Assembly (NCBI GenBank): GCA_004557735.1
Contig: SFFV01000014.1
Span: 9,765-73,764 of the forward strand
Origin: Clostridiales bacterium
GTDB taxonomy: Bacteria; Bacillota; Clostridia; Oscillospirales; Oscillospiraceae
Length of the DNA stretch: 64,000 nucleotides
Reading direction: 5' to 3'
Both the position numbers and the translations under genes were made by a program. Below the pieces are notes generated by a model. It made no database searches. It saw only the letters and a list, made by a program, of their open reading frames with translations, and was not told where the DNA came from. Below, piece after piece: positions 7,880 through 16,266 of this stretch (positions are counted from its first letter, which is position 1; the number at the start of each line of letters is the position of its first letter).

Positions 7880-10800
7880 TTAACCCTCCCGGGAGGTAAT
7901 TTCGCGGATCATGCGCTCGGCGGTCGTCTCGTCGCCGAAGAGGATGCCGTAGAGCTGCAGCCAGTCGGCCTGCGCGAGAGCGTCGGCCTCGTCGGCGGAG
8001 CGGTCGATGAGCATCGGGATATCGAGCACGGCGAAGCGGTCGGCCAGATCGTACAGACGGTCGCGATACTCCACCGCCGTCAGACTCTCCGCGTCAGCGA
8101 GGGCGGTCTGCTTGCGCTCGGTGAGCGATTCCTTGCTCAGCGGCAGGAGCTTGCCGGACGTGATCGCGAGATCGGTCTTGTTCTGCACGAGCTTCTTGTA
8201 CTCGGGCTTATCCCAGCTGCCGCCGTACAGCACGCTGCCGTCGGCAAGACCCTTGCCGAGGATCTCGTTCTCGCTCGTCTCCGCGCCGAACACCTTGACA
8301 AGGTTCAGCGCTTCAAAGATCTCAAAGGTATCGACGGGCGTTTCGTCCATCAGATAGATGCTCTTCGCCGGCAGCGTCACGATGATGAGCTGCTTTTCAA
8401 GGCCCGCGGGGAGCTCCGTTCCTTCCGGAACGAATAGATAGCGCAGGACGTTCTGCTTATAGAGCCCGGCGACGTAGTCGGCCTTGATCTGCGCGTTGTC
8501 GGCAGTCTCTTCCTCGACGACGGCTTCTTCCGTGCCGTCGGACGCGGCGGCGCTGTCCGCCTTGGCGATCTCGGTCTTCGCCTCGTCGGTGTCGAGCACC
8601 GTGTCGCTTATGACGTCGATCTCCGCGAGGACGATGTTGCCCTCATAGCGGAAGAGCTTGAGATACTGCGCGTGCTCGAGCTTGATCTCCTCCCGGAACG
8701 TGAGACCCATGATCTCGGGCGCCTCGGTGCTGAGCGTTTTGCCGTCGGTGTTGTCCTTCTGGTTGTTCGCGTTCGTCTTGAGCTGCACGAAGATGATGTA
8801 CTCGATCTCGTGTGCGGAGGACATCTTGGTGGTCATGCCGAGAACGCGGTTGTTCTTGTTGAGCTCCACGGGGATCGTGAAGGTGCTGCCGTCGTTGGAG
8901 TAATAGGTGTTGCCGGAGGCCTTCACATAGGAGTACTGCGGCGGGTTGCCGCTGCTGCTCACGAAGCGGATGGTGGCGTACGCCTGGCCGTTCTTCACCG
9001 TGACCTTGTCGCACACGATGCGCGCGCGGCCGGAGCCGCCGGAGAAGGAGAAGCTGTCGGGCGCGTAGACGCCGTCCCTGAGCGTCGTGCTGTTATCCAC
9101 GCGGGAGGTGGAGCCGCTGGTGTCGGTATCGTGATCGGATTCGTTGTCCGGATCGGTGGGGTTCGGGGTGGGCGTCGGCGTCGGAGTCGGCGTGGGTGTC
9201 GGAGTGACGGGGTCGGCCGCGTCGCCGATCTTCTTGAGCGAATCGGAACGGAACGTCACCGTGCGGTCGTACCAAATGTTGTTTTTCAGGCTGTGCGAGG
9301 AGATGATGAGGGGCTTGTCGAGCTCAGACACGGGGATGGTGTAGGTGTACTTGCCGTTTTCGTCCACGGCGAAGGGCGCCCAGTTGTCCTTGTCCTTCTC
9401 GGCCTCGTCGCCCGTGCCGGGGTAGATGTAATCGTAGCCGGTGCCGCTGAGCGTCAGCGTGGCCATGATCGCGCCGTTCACAACGTTGAGCTTCGTGTCG
9501 ATGATCTTGAACATCGCCGCGTCGCACTCGGCCGTGGCGGAATACTTGCCGTCCTCGGCGGTGCGCTTGAGATTTCCGATGTCCAGCGTGATGCTGCGGT
9601 CGTACCACTTGTCGTTCTTCTGGCTGTGAGAGGTGACGGCCAGCGGGTTCGTCAGCTTATCCACCGTGATGGTGTAGGTGTGCCAGTTGTCGCGCGTCTC
9701 GCCGTCGATCGTACCGCTCACGACCTTGGCGGGAGCCCACTCGCTCCGGTCAACGGCGTCGGCCTGCGTGCCGGTGCCGGGGTAGAGGTAATCGTAGCTG
9801 GTGCCGTTGAGCGTGAGCGTCAGCTGATACTTGCCGTCCTTCGCCGTGATGACGACGCGGCGCACCTTGAACATCGCAGCGCCGGTCTCGGCGGTGGTGG
9901 TGTAGGTGGTGCCGTCCTTGATGACCGAGCTCGGGTCGCTCGGATCGACCGGATCGACGGGGTCGGAACCGCCGCTCAGGCGCGGCAGGAAGCGCGGCAG
10001 CAGGAGCTGATCCTGCTTCGTGCTCCACGCTCCGCTCTTGCTGCAGCTCACAAACGGGATGGCTTCCGCAAGGGCGCTCTTCGGCAGCGTGACGGAGAAC
10101 ACGCGGTAGCTGTAGGGATCGTCCGCGTTGAGGATGCCGGCGGAGACCGCGTTGGCCTCGCGCGTCGCCTCATTGTCGCTCACGGAGCCGAAGTACAGTT
10201 TGCTGTAGCCGCTGGTGCGGGTGACATACCGGATGGTGATCGTATCGCCGGACACGGTCAGCGTCGCGCCCGCGTCGACGGGGATAACGCCGTTTTTCGT
10301 GTAGGCGTAGCCGAAGAGATCGTACACGCCGTCCGTGAAGGCGGAGGCGTCAAACGTGCCGTTGAAGTTCGGGACGTTCAGGAAGTAGGACTGCGAGGTA
10401 TCCCATGAGTTATCGGAGAAGCCGACTGTCGCGGGCGTGTAGGAGCCCTGCCGCTCGGCGTTCACGGTGTAAACGAACGTCGTGGTGCCGTCGGGGTTCT
10501 GCGTGCCGGTGACATAGCCGGATTTATCCTTATCGTTGCGGTCGCCCAGATACAGCTTGTCCGGCGTCTTGGAGGAATTGTTTCCTGCCGCCTTGCCGGT
10601 GATGGTGCAGGTGATGGTCGTGCCCTTGAGCACCGCGGAGGAAGAGGAGATCTTGAAGCTCTGCTCCACCCGGCTGCCGCCGGCGAGCAGACGGATACCG
10701 GCATCGTCCAGCCGCGTCTCGGTATCGTCCGTCAGACGGGGCAGATAGTCGGTGAGAACCAGATAATCCTGCTTCTCCAGCCAGCCGTTCGTATCCTGAT

Positions 10801-13090
10801 ACCACAGCGGCGAATGGCGCACGAAGGGGATCTTGTCGCCGAGCGCGCTCTTCGGGAGCGTGATATAGAACACCTTGTAGTTCATGCCGATGGGCTCATA
10901 GTCGGCGTTGCCGATCGCATTCGCCTCGCGGGTGGCCATCGGGTCGGTCACAAGGCCCATGTAGATCTTGTCGGTATCGCTCGCGCGGGTGACCCACTTG
11001 ATCGTGACGGTGTCGCCGGAAACAGTCAGCGTGGACTGCGTGTCCACGGGGAAGCCGCGGTTGTCGACCTTGTCGAGATAGGGGTAGGCGTTGCCGTAGA
11101 GATCGTACACGCCGTCGGTGTAATAGCTCGGGTCAAACGCGCGGCCAAAGCTCGGGATGTTCAGGAAGAAATCCTGGTTCTCGTCCCAGCTGCCGTCGGC
11201 AAAGCCGATGACAACGGGGATGGATGTCCCCTGCTTGTCCGCGGAGACGCCGAACGAGAAGGTCGTCTGCAGGCCGTTCACGCTGCCGGAAACGGCGGAG
11301 GACTTGTCCTTATCGTCGCGGCTGCCGAGATAGAGCTTCACCGCGGGCTTTCCGGCGTGGACGCCGGTCATTTCGCCGGTGATGGTGCAGTAGATCGTAT
11401 TGCCGATGAGCGCGGCGGTGGAGGAGCTGATCTTGAAGCTCGACTCGTTGAAGCCGCCGGCGGCGACCATCTTCATTTCGGCATCGGAGATCTCCGTGCC
11501 GGTGTCGCAGTCTCCGTCCGCAGGGATGGAGATCACGAGGTCTTTGGTGGTATACCAGCCGCCGTCCGGCTTGCCGAGGGCGATGGGCATGGGTGTGCCG
11601 CGGTAGGACGCGGGCAGTTCAAACTCGAACACCCAGCCGCCGCCGCTGCGCGCCGTGCCCTGCACATAGGGGGACTTGAACGCATCGTCCTTGGAGCCGA
11701 AGTACAGCTTGTCGAACGAGGTGTTGGCGGTCTCAAAGCGGATGAGCAGCTTTTCGCCCGCGACGACCATGCCGGTCTTCGCGGCGGTGAGCATCTTGAA
11801 TTCCGCGTTGTCCTCGGCCTTCAGAACCTTGATGCCGGCTTCCTTCAGATTGTCGGGCAGCTTCGGGATCGCGGGCGCGGCCTCCGGCTTCTTATCCGGG
11901 TCCTCGCCCGAGCCGGTGCCTTCGGGGATATCGGCGGGGACGATGAGCTCAAGCTCGCTGGAGTTATACGGGCTCTTCGCGGTGAGATCGCCCTTGAGGA
12001 TGCAGACCGGGACACGCGTGCCGGCGGCGCTCGCCGGAAGCGTGAAGTGGTAGGCCTGCGTGGCCGTTCCGGCCACGCCGCCGACAACGTCGAACGCGCC
12101 GCCCTTATCAAGCTGGGCGGTCAGCGCTGTGTGCGTGCCGAAGTACAGATAGGAATAGGTGAAAGCGCCGCTCGCGGCAGGATTCACCTGCACCGTCGCG
12201 TAGATCGTGTCGCCGACCTTGACGGCGGTGGCCGTCTCGATCTTGAACATGGGATAGACCGTATCGACGCTCTGCTTGGCGACGAACATCTTGCCGCTCA
12301 CGTCCTGCTCGGCGCAGGGGGCGGCGGGATAGTCCACCGGCGTGGGGACGGGGTCGGCCTTGCCCTCCGGAATATCGGCGGGAACAACGAGCTCGAGCTC
12401 GCTGGAGTTATAGGGGCTCTTCGCGGTGAGATCACTCTTGAGGATGCAGACCGGGACACGCGTGCCGGCAGCGCTCGCCGGAAGCGTGAAGTGGTAGGCC
12501 TGCGTGGCCGAGCCGTTCACGCCCGCGGCGACGCTGAACTCGCCGCCCTTATCAAGCTGGGCGGTCAGTGCCGTGCGCGTGCCGAAATAGAGATAGGAAT
12601 AGGTAAACGCGCCGCTCGCCGCGGGGTTCACCTGCACCGTCGCGTAGATCGTGTCGCCGTACTTGACGGCGGTGGCCGTCTCGATCTTGAACATAGGGTA
12701 GACCGTAGCGCAGGGGGCAGCGGGATAGTCCACCGGCGTGGGGACGGGGTCGAGCTTCCCTTCCGGAATATCCGCGGGAACGACGAGCTCAAGCTCGCTG
12801 GAGTTATACGGGCTCTTCGCGCTGAGATCGCCCTTGAGGATGCAGACCGGGACGCGCGTTCCGGCGGCGCTCGCCGGAAGCGTGAAATGGTAAGTCTGCG
12901 TGGACGATCCGTTCACACCGCCGACGACACTGAACGGCCCGTCCTTTTCGAGCTGCTCAAGAAGCGCCGTGCGCGTGCCGAAATAGAGATAGGAGTAAGT
13001 AAAGGCGCCGCTCGCCGCGGGGTTCACCTGCACCGTCGCGTAGATCGTGTCGCCGTACTTGACGGCGGTGGCCGTCTCGATCTTGAACAT
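7880..13090 (-). CDS. Giant secreted repeat protein, 3' part (downstream of frameshift)
   Basis: 1,736 codons from an internal MFKIET; there is no independent ribosome site, so this is the continuation of 13024-14379 after a frameshift near 13105. In order: three near-identical repeat domains; several diverged domains with the same FKI...LYFG or LYLG...IP pattern; two 'MFKv...GYDYLYPGT...WYDR' domains (about 8.5-10 kb); a TP-rich linker; one further beta-rich domain; and a final ~250 residues resembling the N-terminal lobe of the adjacent binding protein. No LPXTG motif or C-terminal membrane helix is present. The repeats recall NEAT/Shp-like haem-binding beta-sandwiches, but this is only a visual resemblance. 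Confidence 0.75.
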   Translation of the reverse strand: MFKIETATAVKYGDTIYATVQVNPAASGAFTYSYLYFGTRTALLEQLEKDGPFSVVGGVNGSSTQTYHFTLPASAAGTRVPVCILKGDLSAKSPYNSSELELVVPADIPEGKLDPVPTPVDYPAAPCATVYPMFKIETATAVKYGDTIYATVQVNPAASGAFTYSYLYFGTRTALTAQLDKGGEFSVAAGVNGSATQAYHFTLPASAAGTRVPVCILKSDLTAKSPYNSSELELVVPADIPEGKADPVPTPVDYPAAPCAEQDVSGKMFVAKQSVDTVYPMFKIETATAVKVGDTIYATVQVNPAASGAFTYSYLYFGTHTALTAQLDKGGAFDVVGGVAGTATQAYHFTLPASAAGTRVPVCILKGDLTAKSPYNSSELELIVPADIPEGTGSGEDPDKKPEAAPAIPKLPDNLKEAGIKVLKAEDNAEFKMLTAAKTGMVVAGEKLLIRFETANTSFDKLYFGSKDDAFKSPYVQGTARSGGGWVFEFELPASYRGTPMPIALGKPDGGWYTTKDLVISIPADGDCDTGTEISDAEMKMVAAGGFNESSFKISSSTAALIGNTIYCTITGEMTGVHAGKPAVKLYLGSRDDKDKSSAVSGSVNGLQTTFSFGVSADKQGTSIPVVIGFADGSWDENQDFFLNIPSFGRAFDPSYYTDGVYDLYGNAYPYLDKVDNRGFPVDTQSTLTVSGDTVTIKWVTRASDTDKIYMGLVTDPMATREANAIGNADYEPIGMNYKVFYITLPKSALGDKIPFVRHSPLWYQDTNGWLEKQDYLVLTDYLPRLTDDTETRLDDAGIRLLAGGSRVEQSFKISSSSAVLKGTTITCTITGKAAGNNSSKTPDKLYLGDRNDKDKSGYVTGTQNPDGTTTFVYTVNAERQGSYTPATVGFSDNSWDTSQSYFLNVPNFNGTFDASAFTDGVYDLFGYAYTKNGVIPVDAGATLTVSGDTITIRYVTRTSGYSKLYFGSVSDNEATREANAVSAGILNADDPYSYRVFSVTLPKSALAEAIPFVSCSKSGAWSTKQDQLLLPRFLPRLSGGSDPVDPVDPSDPSSVIKDGTTYTTTAETGAAMFKVRRVVITAKDGKYQLTLTLNGTSYDYLYPGTGTQADAVDRSEWAPAKVVSGTIDGETRDNWHTYTITVDKLTNPLAVTSHSQKNDKWYDRSITLDIGNLKRTAEDGKYSATAECDAAMFKIIDTKLNVVNGAIMATLTLSGTGYDYIYPGTGDEAEKDKDNWAPFAVDENGKYTYTIPVSELDKPLIISSHSLKNNIWYDRTVTFRSDSLKKIGDAADPVTPTPTPTPTPTPTPNPTDPDNESDHDTDTSGSTSRVDNSTTLRDGVYAPDSFSFSGGSGRARIVCDKVTVKNGQAYATIRFVSSSGNPPQYSYVKASGNTYYSNDGSTFTIPVELNKNNRVLGMTTKMSSAHEIEYIIFVQLKTNANNQKDNTDGKTLSTEAPEIMGLTFREEIKLEHAQYLKLFRYEGNIVLAEIDVISDTVLDTDEAKTEIAKADSAAASDGTEEAVVEEETADNAQIKADYVAGLYKQNVLRYLFVPEGTELPAGLEKQLIIVTLPAKSIYLMDETPVDTFEIFEALNLVKVFGAETSENEILGKGLADGSVLYGGSWDKPEYKKLVQNKTDLAITSGKLLPLSKESLTERKQTALADAESLTAVEYRDRLYDLADRFAVLDIPMLIDRSADEADALAQADWLQLYGILFGDETTAERMIREITSREG

Positions 13091-14067
13091 AGGGTAGACC
13101 GTACCTTCTTGGCGACGAACAGCTTTCCGCTCACGTCCTCTTCGGCCATTGGCGCGGAGGCGTATTCTGCCGGCGTGGGGACGGGTGTTACCTTGCCTAC
13201 GGGGATATCCTCGGCGATGACGAGCTCAAGCTCGCTGGAGTTATAGGGGCTCTTCGCGGTGAGATCGCCCTTGAGGATGCACACCGGAACGCGCGTTCCG
13301 ACGGCAGTCGCGGGCAGCGTGAAGTGGTAGGCCTGCGTGGCCGAGCCGTTCACGCCCGCGGCGACGCTGAACTCGCCGCCCGCGTCAAGCTGGGCAACGA
13401 GCTCCGTGCGCGTGCCGAAGTACAGATAGGAATAGGTGAAAGCGCCGCTCGCCGCAGGGTTCACCTGCACCGTGACATAGAGCTTGTCGCCGACCACGAC
13501 AGCGGTGGCCGTCTCGATCTTGAACATGGGGTAGACCGTATCGACGCCCTGCTTGGCGACGAACACCTTGCCGCTCACGTCCTGCTCAGCCACCGGCGCG
13601 GCGGGATAGCTCGCCGCCACGGGGACGGGGTCGAGCTTGCCTTCCGGAATGTCGGCGGGGACGATGAGCTCAAGCTCGCTGGAGTTATAGGGGCTTCTCG
13701 CGGTGAGATCACTCTTGAGGATGCAGACCGGTACGCGCGTTCCGGCAGCGCTCTCGGGGAGCGTGAAGTGGTAGGTCTGCGTGCTCGTTCCGGCCACACC
13801 GGCCACGACGCCGAACGCGCCGCCCGCGTCAAGCTGCGCGACGAGATCCGTGCGCGTGCCGAAGTAGAGATACGAATAAGTGAAAGCGCCGCTCGCCGCG
13901 GGGTTCACCTGCACCGTTGCATAGATCGTGTCGCCGACCTTGACGGCGGTGGCCGTCTCGATCTTGAACATGGAGTAGACCGCATCGGCGCCCTGCTTGG
14001 CGACAAACAGCTTGCCGCTCACGTCCTCCTCGGCCACCGGCGCGGCGGGATAGCTCACCGCCGTGGG
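11905..14067 (-). repeat. Tandem 444-bp coding repeats, five copies
   Basis: The conserved MFKI codons lie at 13971, 13527, 13090, 12694 and 12250, giving spacings of 444, 437, 396 and 444 bp. The unit is therefore 444 bp (148 codons). One copy has lost 7 bp (frameshift) and another 48 bp (16 codons, in frame), both in the hinge just before MFKI. High DNA identity between copies makes recombination or assembly error plausible. Confidence 0.9.
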
Positions 14068-14379
14068 GACCGCCGGTTCCGGCGTGGCGGTCGGCTCTGC
14101 CGTCGGCGTCGGCTCCTCCGTTGCGGGAGTCTCGGTCGTTTCGGCCGTCGGCGTCGGCGCGGCCGTGGGAGTTGCCTCCGTTCCGGCCGTGGTCTCCGCC
14201 GCGGGGGTGGCCGCAGGAGCCGCAGTCGCTTCCGCCGTCGCCGCGGGAGAGGTCTCCGCGGTCGGCGTCACGGTGCCTGCGCTGCCGGTGTCGTCCGTCG
14301 CGAGAGCCGGGACAAGATTCCCCAGCGCCAGACAGACCACGAGCAGCAGCACAACGATCCTGGACATTGTTTTGTGCAT
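13024..14379 (-). CDS. Giant secreted repeat protein, 5' part (signal peptide, linker, first repeats)
   Basis: 451 codons before an early stop caused by a frameshift. The signal peptide (1-28, cleavage after LVPALA) is followed by a Thr/Ala/Pro-rich linker (29-110) and repeat domains, each 148 residues: hinge YPAAPVAEEDVSGKLFVAKQ, then MFKIETATAV, YSYLYFGT, YHFTLP and SPYNSSELEL. The last ~20 residues are out-of-frame junk after FVAKK. Restoring 7 nt gives one continuous 2,168-residue protein ending at 7880. The start ATG at 14379 has AGGAGG 8 nt upstream. A cobalamin riboswitch and terminator precede it, so its expression should fall when cobalamin is plentiful. Confidence 0.8.
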   Translation of the reverse strand: MHKTMSRIVVLLLVVCLALGNLVPALATDDTGSAGTVTPTAETSPAATAEATAAPAATPAAETTAGTEATPTAAPTPTAETTETPATEEPTPTAEPTATPEPAVPTAVSYPAAPVAEEDVSGKLFVAKQGADAVYSMFKIETATAVKVGDTIYATVQVNPAASGAFTYSYLYFGTRTDLVAQLDAGGAFGVVAGVAGTSTQTYHFTLPESAAGTRVPVCILKSDLTARSPYNSSELELIVPADIPEGKLDPVPVAASYPAAPVAEQDVSGKVFVAKQGVDTVYPMFKIETATAVVVGDKLYVTVQVNPAASGAFTYSYLYFGTRTELVAQLDAGGEFSVAAGVNGSATQAYHFTLPATAVGTRVPVCILKGDLTAKSPYNSSELELVIAEDIPVGKVTPVPTPAEYASAPMAEEDVSGKLFVAKKVRSTLCSRSRRPPPSSTATRSTRRCR

Positions 14380-14437
14380 ATTGATGCCCTCCTAAATGAT
14401 CTCATGGGAAAATCTCGCAAAAATTCAGACGCTCCTC

Positions 14438-14476
14438 CCGGAAAAACAAAATCAGAGCAGCCCATAGGCTGCTCTG
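14438..14476 (-). terminator. Terminator of the riboswitch expression platform (transport operon)
   Basis: On the minus strand a 10-bp stem (14476-14467 with 14462-14453, loop TATG) is followed by ATTTTGTTTTTCC. It lies between the cobalamin aptamer and the giant-protein start, as expected for a transcription-terminating riboswitch. Confidence 0.82.
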
Positions 14477-14551
14477 ACGGTATTTTCAGAATAATAGCGT
14501 TTTAATCGGAAACATACCGTTCCAGGCAAGAATCCGCCGGGAAGCGGTATT

Positions 14552-14684
14552 CATCCGATGAAATATCCTGACTCCGTTTCCTCGCTCGCCCGCCTTCCCA
14601 GTCTCCCAGTGGCATATTGGGGTCGCTCCGCGTTACAGTTGCCGTTACAGTCCGTGATTCTCACACGGTTCCTTCATTCGGATG
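14552..14684 (-). promoter_or_regulatory. Cobalamin (B12) riboswitch aptamer, transport operon
   Basis: The minus strand has a closing P1 helix (14684-14673 with 14562-14552), a GCCACTGG B12 box at 14613-14606 and flanking conserved AACGGAAnn/GGGAAGGCGG-like cores. It lies 5' of the giant surface-protein gene with a terminator in between. This ties the surface protein, importer and cbiL to corrinoid status. The rest of the 14380-14800 gap holds only the terminator and promoter. Confidence 0.92.
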
Positions 14685-14724
14685 TTTCTATTCAATTTTA
14701 CGGGAGATTCATCCATGTATAGCA

Positions 14725-14753
14725 AATATAGCATAAACATGATAGCTTTGCAA
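14725..14753 (-). promoter_or_regulatory. Sigma-A promoter of the riboswitch transport operon
   Basis: Minus strand: TTGCAA at 14753-14748, 17-bp spacer, TATATT at 14730-14725, about 35 bp upstream of the aptamer P1. Confidence 0.65.
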
Positions 14754-14800
14754 TATATGTTCCCGCAGAATTTCCGAAAAAACGACATGAGGAAAGGCGC

Positions 14801-16264
14801 TCAGTCCCGCCGGTCGAGGATACGGTACACGAGCTCCATGTCCAGCCCCTCGCGCACGACCTGCGCGAGCTTGTCGTACTGCTCCTCGCGGTAGGCCACG
14901 GGGTCGAAAGCGCCGAGAATAGAGGGGCTCAGCCCCTTTTTGCGGCAGAGCGCGCCGAGCACGGCGTCGGCGACGCCGGGGGCGTCGAAAATGCCGTGGA
15001 TGTAGCTGCCGTACACGTTCCCGCCCCCGGTGACGACGCCGCGCGCTTCCCGGCTGCGTCCCATATGGATTTCATATCCTTCGTACGAAAGACCGTTCAG
15101 GCAGGCAAGCTCTTCCGTCACGCCGGAGAACGTTCCGCGCGTCTGCGTCTGCACCTTTTCGCCCCGAAAAACGGTGTCCATATCGAGAAGACCCATGCCC
15201 GCGATATCCGTGATGCCCGCGGCTTCGACCTGCTCGGGGTCGGAAACGCTCCGGCCGAGCATCTGGTATCCGCCGCAGATGCCGAAAACGAGCGTCCCCC
15301 CGTCCGCGGCCTTCAGGATCGCCGCCTCCAGCCCGCTCTCGCGCAGCCATTTGAGATCGGCGATGGTGCTCTTCGTGCCGGGGAGGACGATCATGTCGGG
15401 CGCTCCGAGCTCCGCGGCGCGCTCAATGTAGCGCACGGACACGTTTTCGTACCGCTCGAACGGGCTCACATCCGTGAAGTTCGAGATGCGTGGCAGACGA
15501 ACGACGGCAATGTCGATCGCGCGGCGCTCGCTGCCGCGGTCAAAGCGCGTGGAGAGGCTGTCCTCGTCGTCGATATCGAGATGGACATACGGCACGACGC
15601 CCGCCACCGGCACGCCGCACAGCTCCTCGAGCGTTTTGAGTCCCGGCTCCAGGATCTTCTTATCTCCGCGGAATTTGTTGACGATGGTGCCGCGGATGCG
15701 CGCTCGCTCGTTCGGCTCGAGCAGGGCCACGGTGCCGTAAAGCTGCGCGAACACGCCGCCGCGGTCAATGTCGCCGACGAGGAGCACCGGCGCGTCCACG
15801 AGCTTCGCAAGGCCCATGTTCACGATGTCCTCCTGCTTGAGATTGATCTCCGCAGGGCTTCCCGCGCCCTCGATGACGAGGATATCGTTCTCCGCGGCGA
15901 GCGAGTTATACGCTTCCATCACCGCGGGGATATACTCGCGCTTGCGGCGGTAATACTCCATCGCGTGCATGTTGCCCTGCACGACGCCGTTGACGATCAC
16001 CTGGCTGCCGACGTCGGTCGTCGGCTTGAGAAGAATGGGGTTCATGCGCACGTCCGGCGCAATGCCCGCGGCCTCCGCCTGCACGACCTGAGCGCGCCCC
16101 ATCTCGCCGCCCGCGGCGGTGATGAAGGAGTTGAGCGCCATGTTCTGGCTTTTGAACGGCGCGACTCTGTAGCCGTCCTGCCGGAAAATGCGGCACAGTC
16201 CGGCGCAGAGGATGCTCTTGCCCGCGTTGGACATCGTGCCCTGGATCATAATGTTCTTTGCCAT
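14801..16264 (-). CDS. cbiP: Cobyric acid synthase
   Basis: 487 residues. An N-terminal dethiobiotin-synthetase-like ATP domain (KNIMIQGTMSNAGKSILCAGL, residues 3-23) is followed by a C-terminal class I glutamine amidotransferase domain with FGICGGYQMLG (nucleophile Cys) and a distal His in SYIHGIF. It amidates positions b, d, e and g of adenosylcobyrinate a,c-diamide. The start at 16264 lies 2 nt after the cobD stop. It is the last gene of the main cob operon; no clear terminator follows before the next promoter, so read-through into the transport operon is possible. Confidence 0.95.
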   Translation of the reverse strand: MAKNIMIQGTMSNAGKSILCAGLCRIFRQDGYRVAPFKSQNMALNSFITAAGGEMGRAQVVQAEAAGIAPDVRMNPILLKPTTDVGSQVIVNGVVQGNMHAMEYYRRKREYIPAVMEAYNSLAAENDILVIEGAGSPAEINLKQEDIVNMGLAKLVDAPVLLVGDIDRGGVFAQLYGTVALLEPNERARIRGTIVNKFRGDKKILEPGLKTLEELCGVPVAGVVPYVHLDIDDEDSLSTRFDRGSERRAIDIAVVRLPRISNFTDVSPFERYENVSVRYIERAAELGAPDMIVLPGTKSTIADLKWLRESGLEAAILKAADGGTLVFGICGGYQMLGRSVSDPEQVEAAGITDIAGMGLLDMDTVFRGEKVQTQTRGTFSGVTEELACLNGLSYEGYEIHMGRSREARGVVTGGGNVYGSYIHGIFDAPGVADAVLGALCRKKGLSPSILGAFDPVAYREEQYDKLAQVVREGLDMELVYRILDRRD

Positions 16265-16266
16265 GG

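Noticed and set aside
7880..8000. Sortase anchor at the end of the giant protein
   Set aside because: No LPXTG-like motif, hydrophobic helix or basic tail is present.
8672..13246. Two very long plus-strand open frames opposite the giant protein
   Set aside because: They mirror the repeat structure of the real gene in reverse, have no ribosome sites and read as His/Arg/Asp-rich nonsense.
11905..14067. Regular repeats considered as a CRISPR array
   Set aside because: Period is 444 bp, the repeats are coding and in frame, and no cas genes are present.
7880..14379. Firm assignment of the repeats as NEAT haem-binding domains
   Set aside because: Only a visual resemblance; the diagnostic YxxxY-type haem motif could not be shown and the riboswitch argues for corrinoids.
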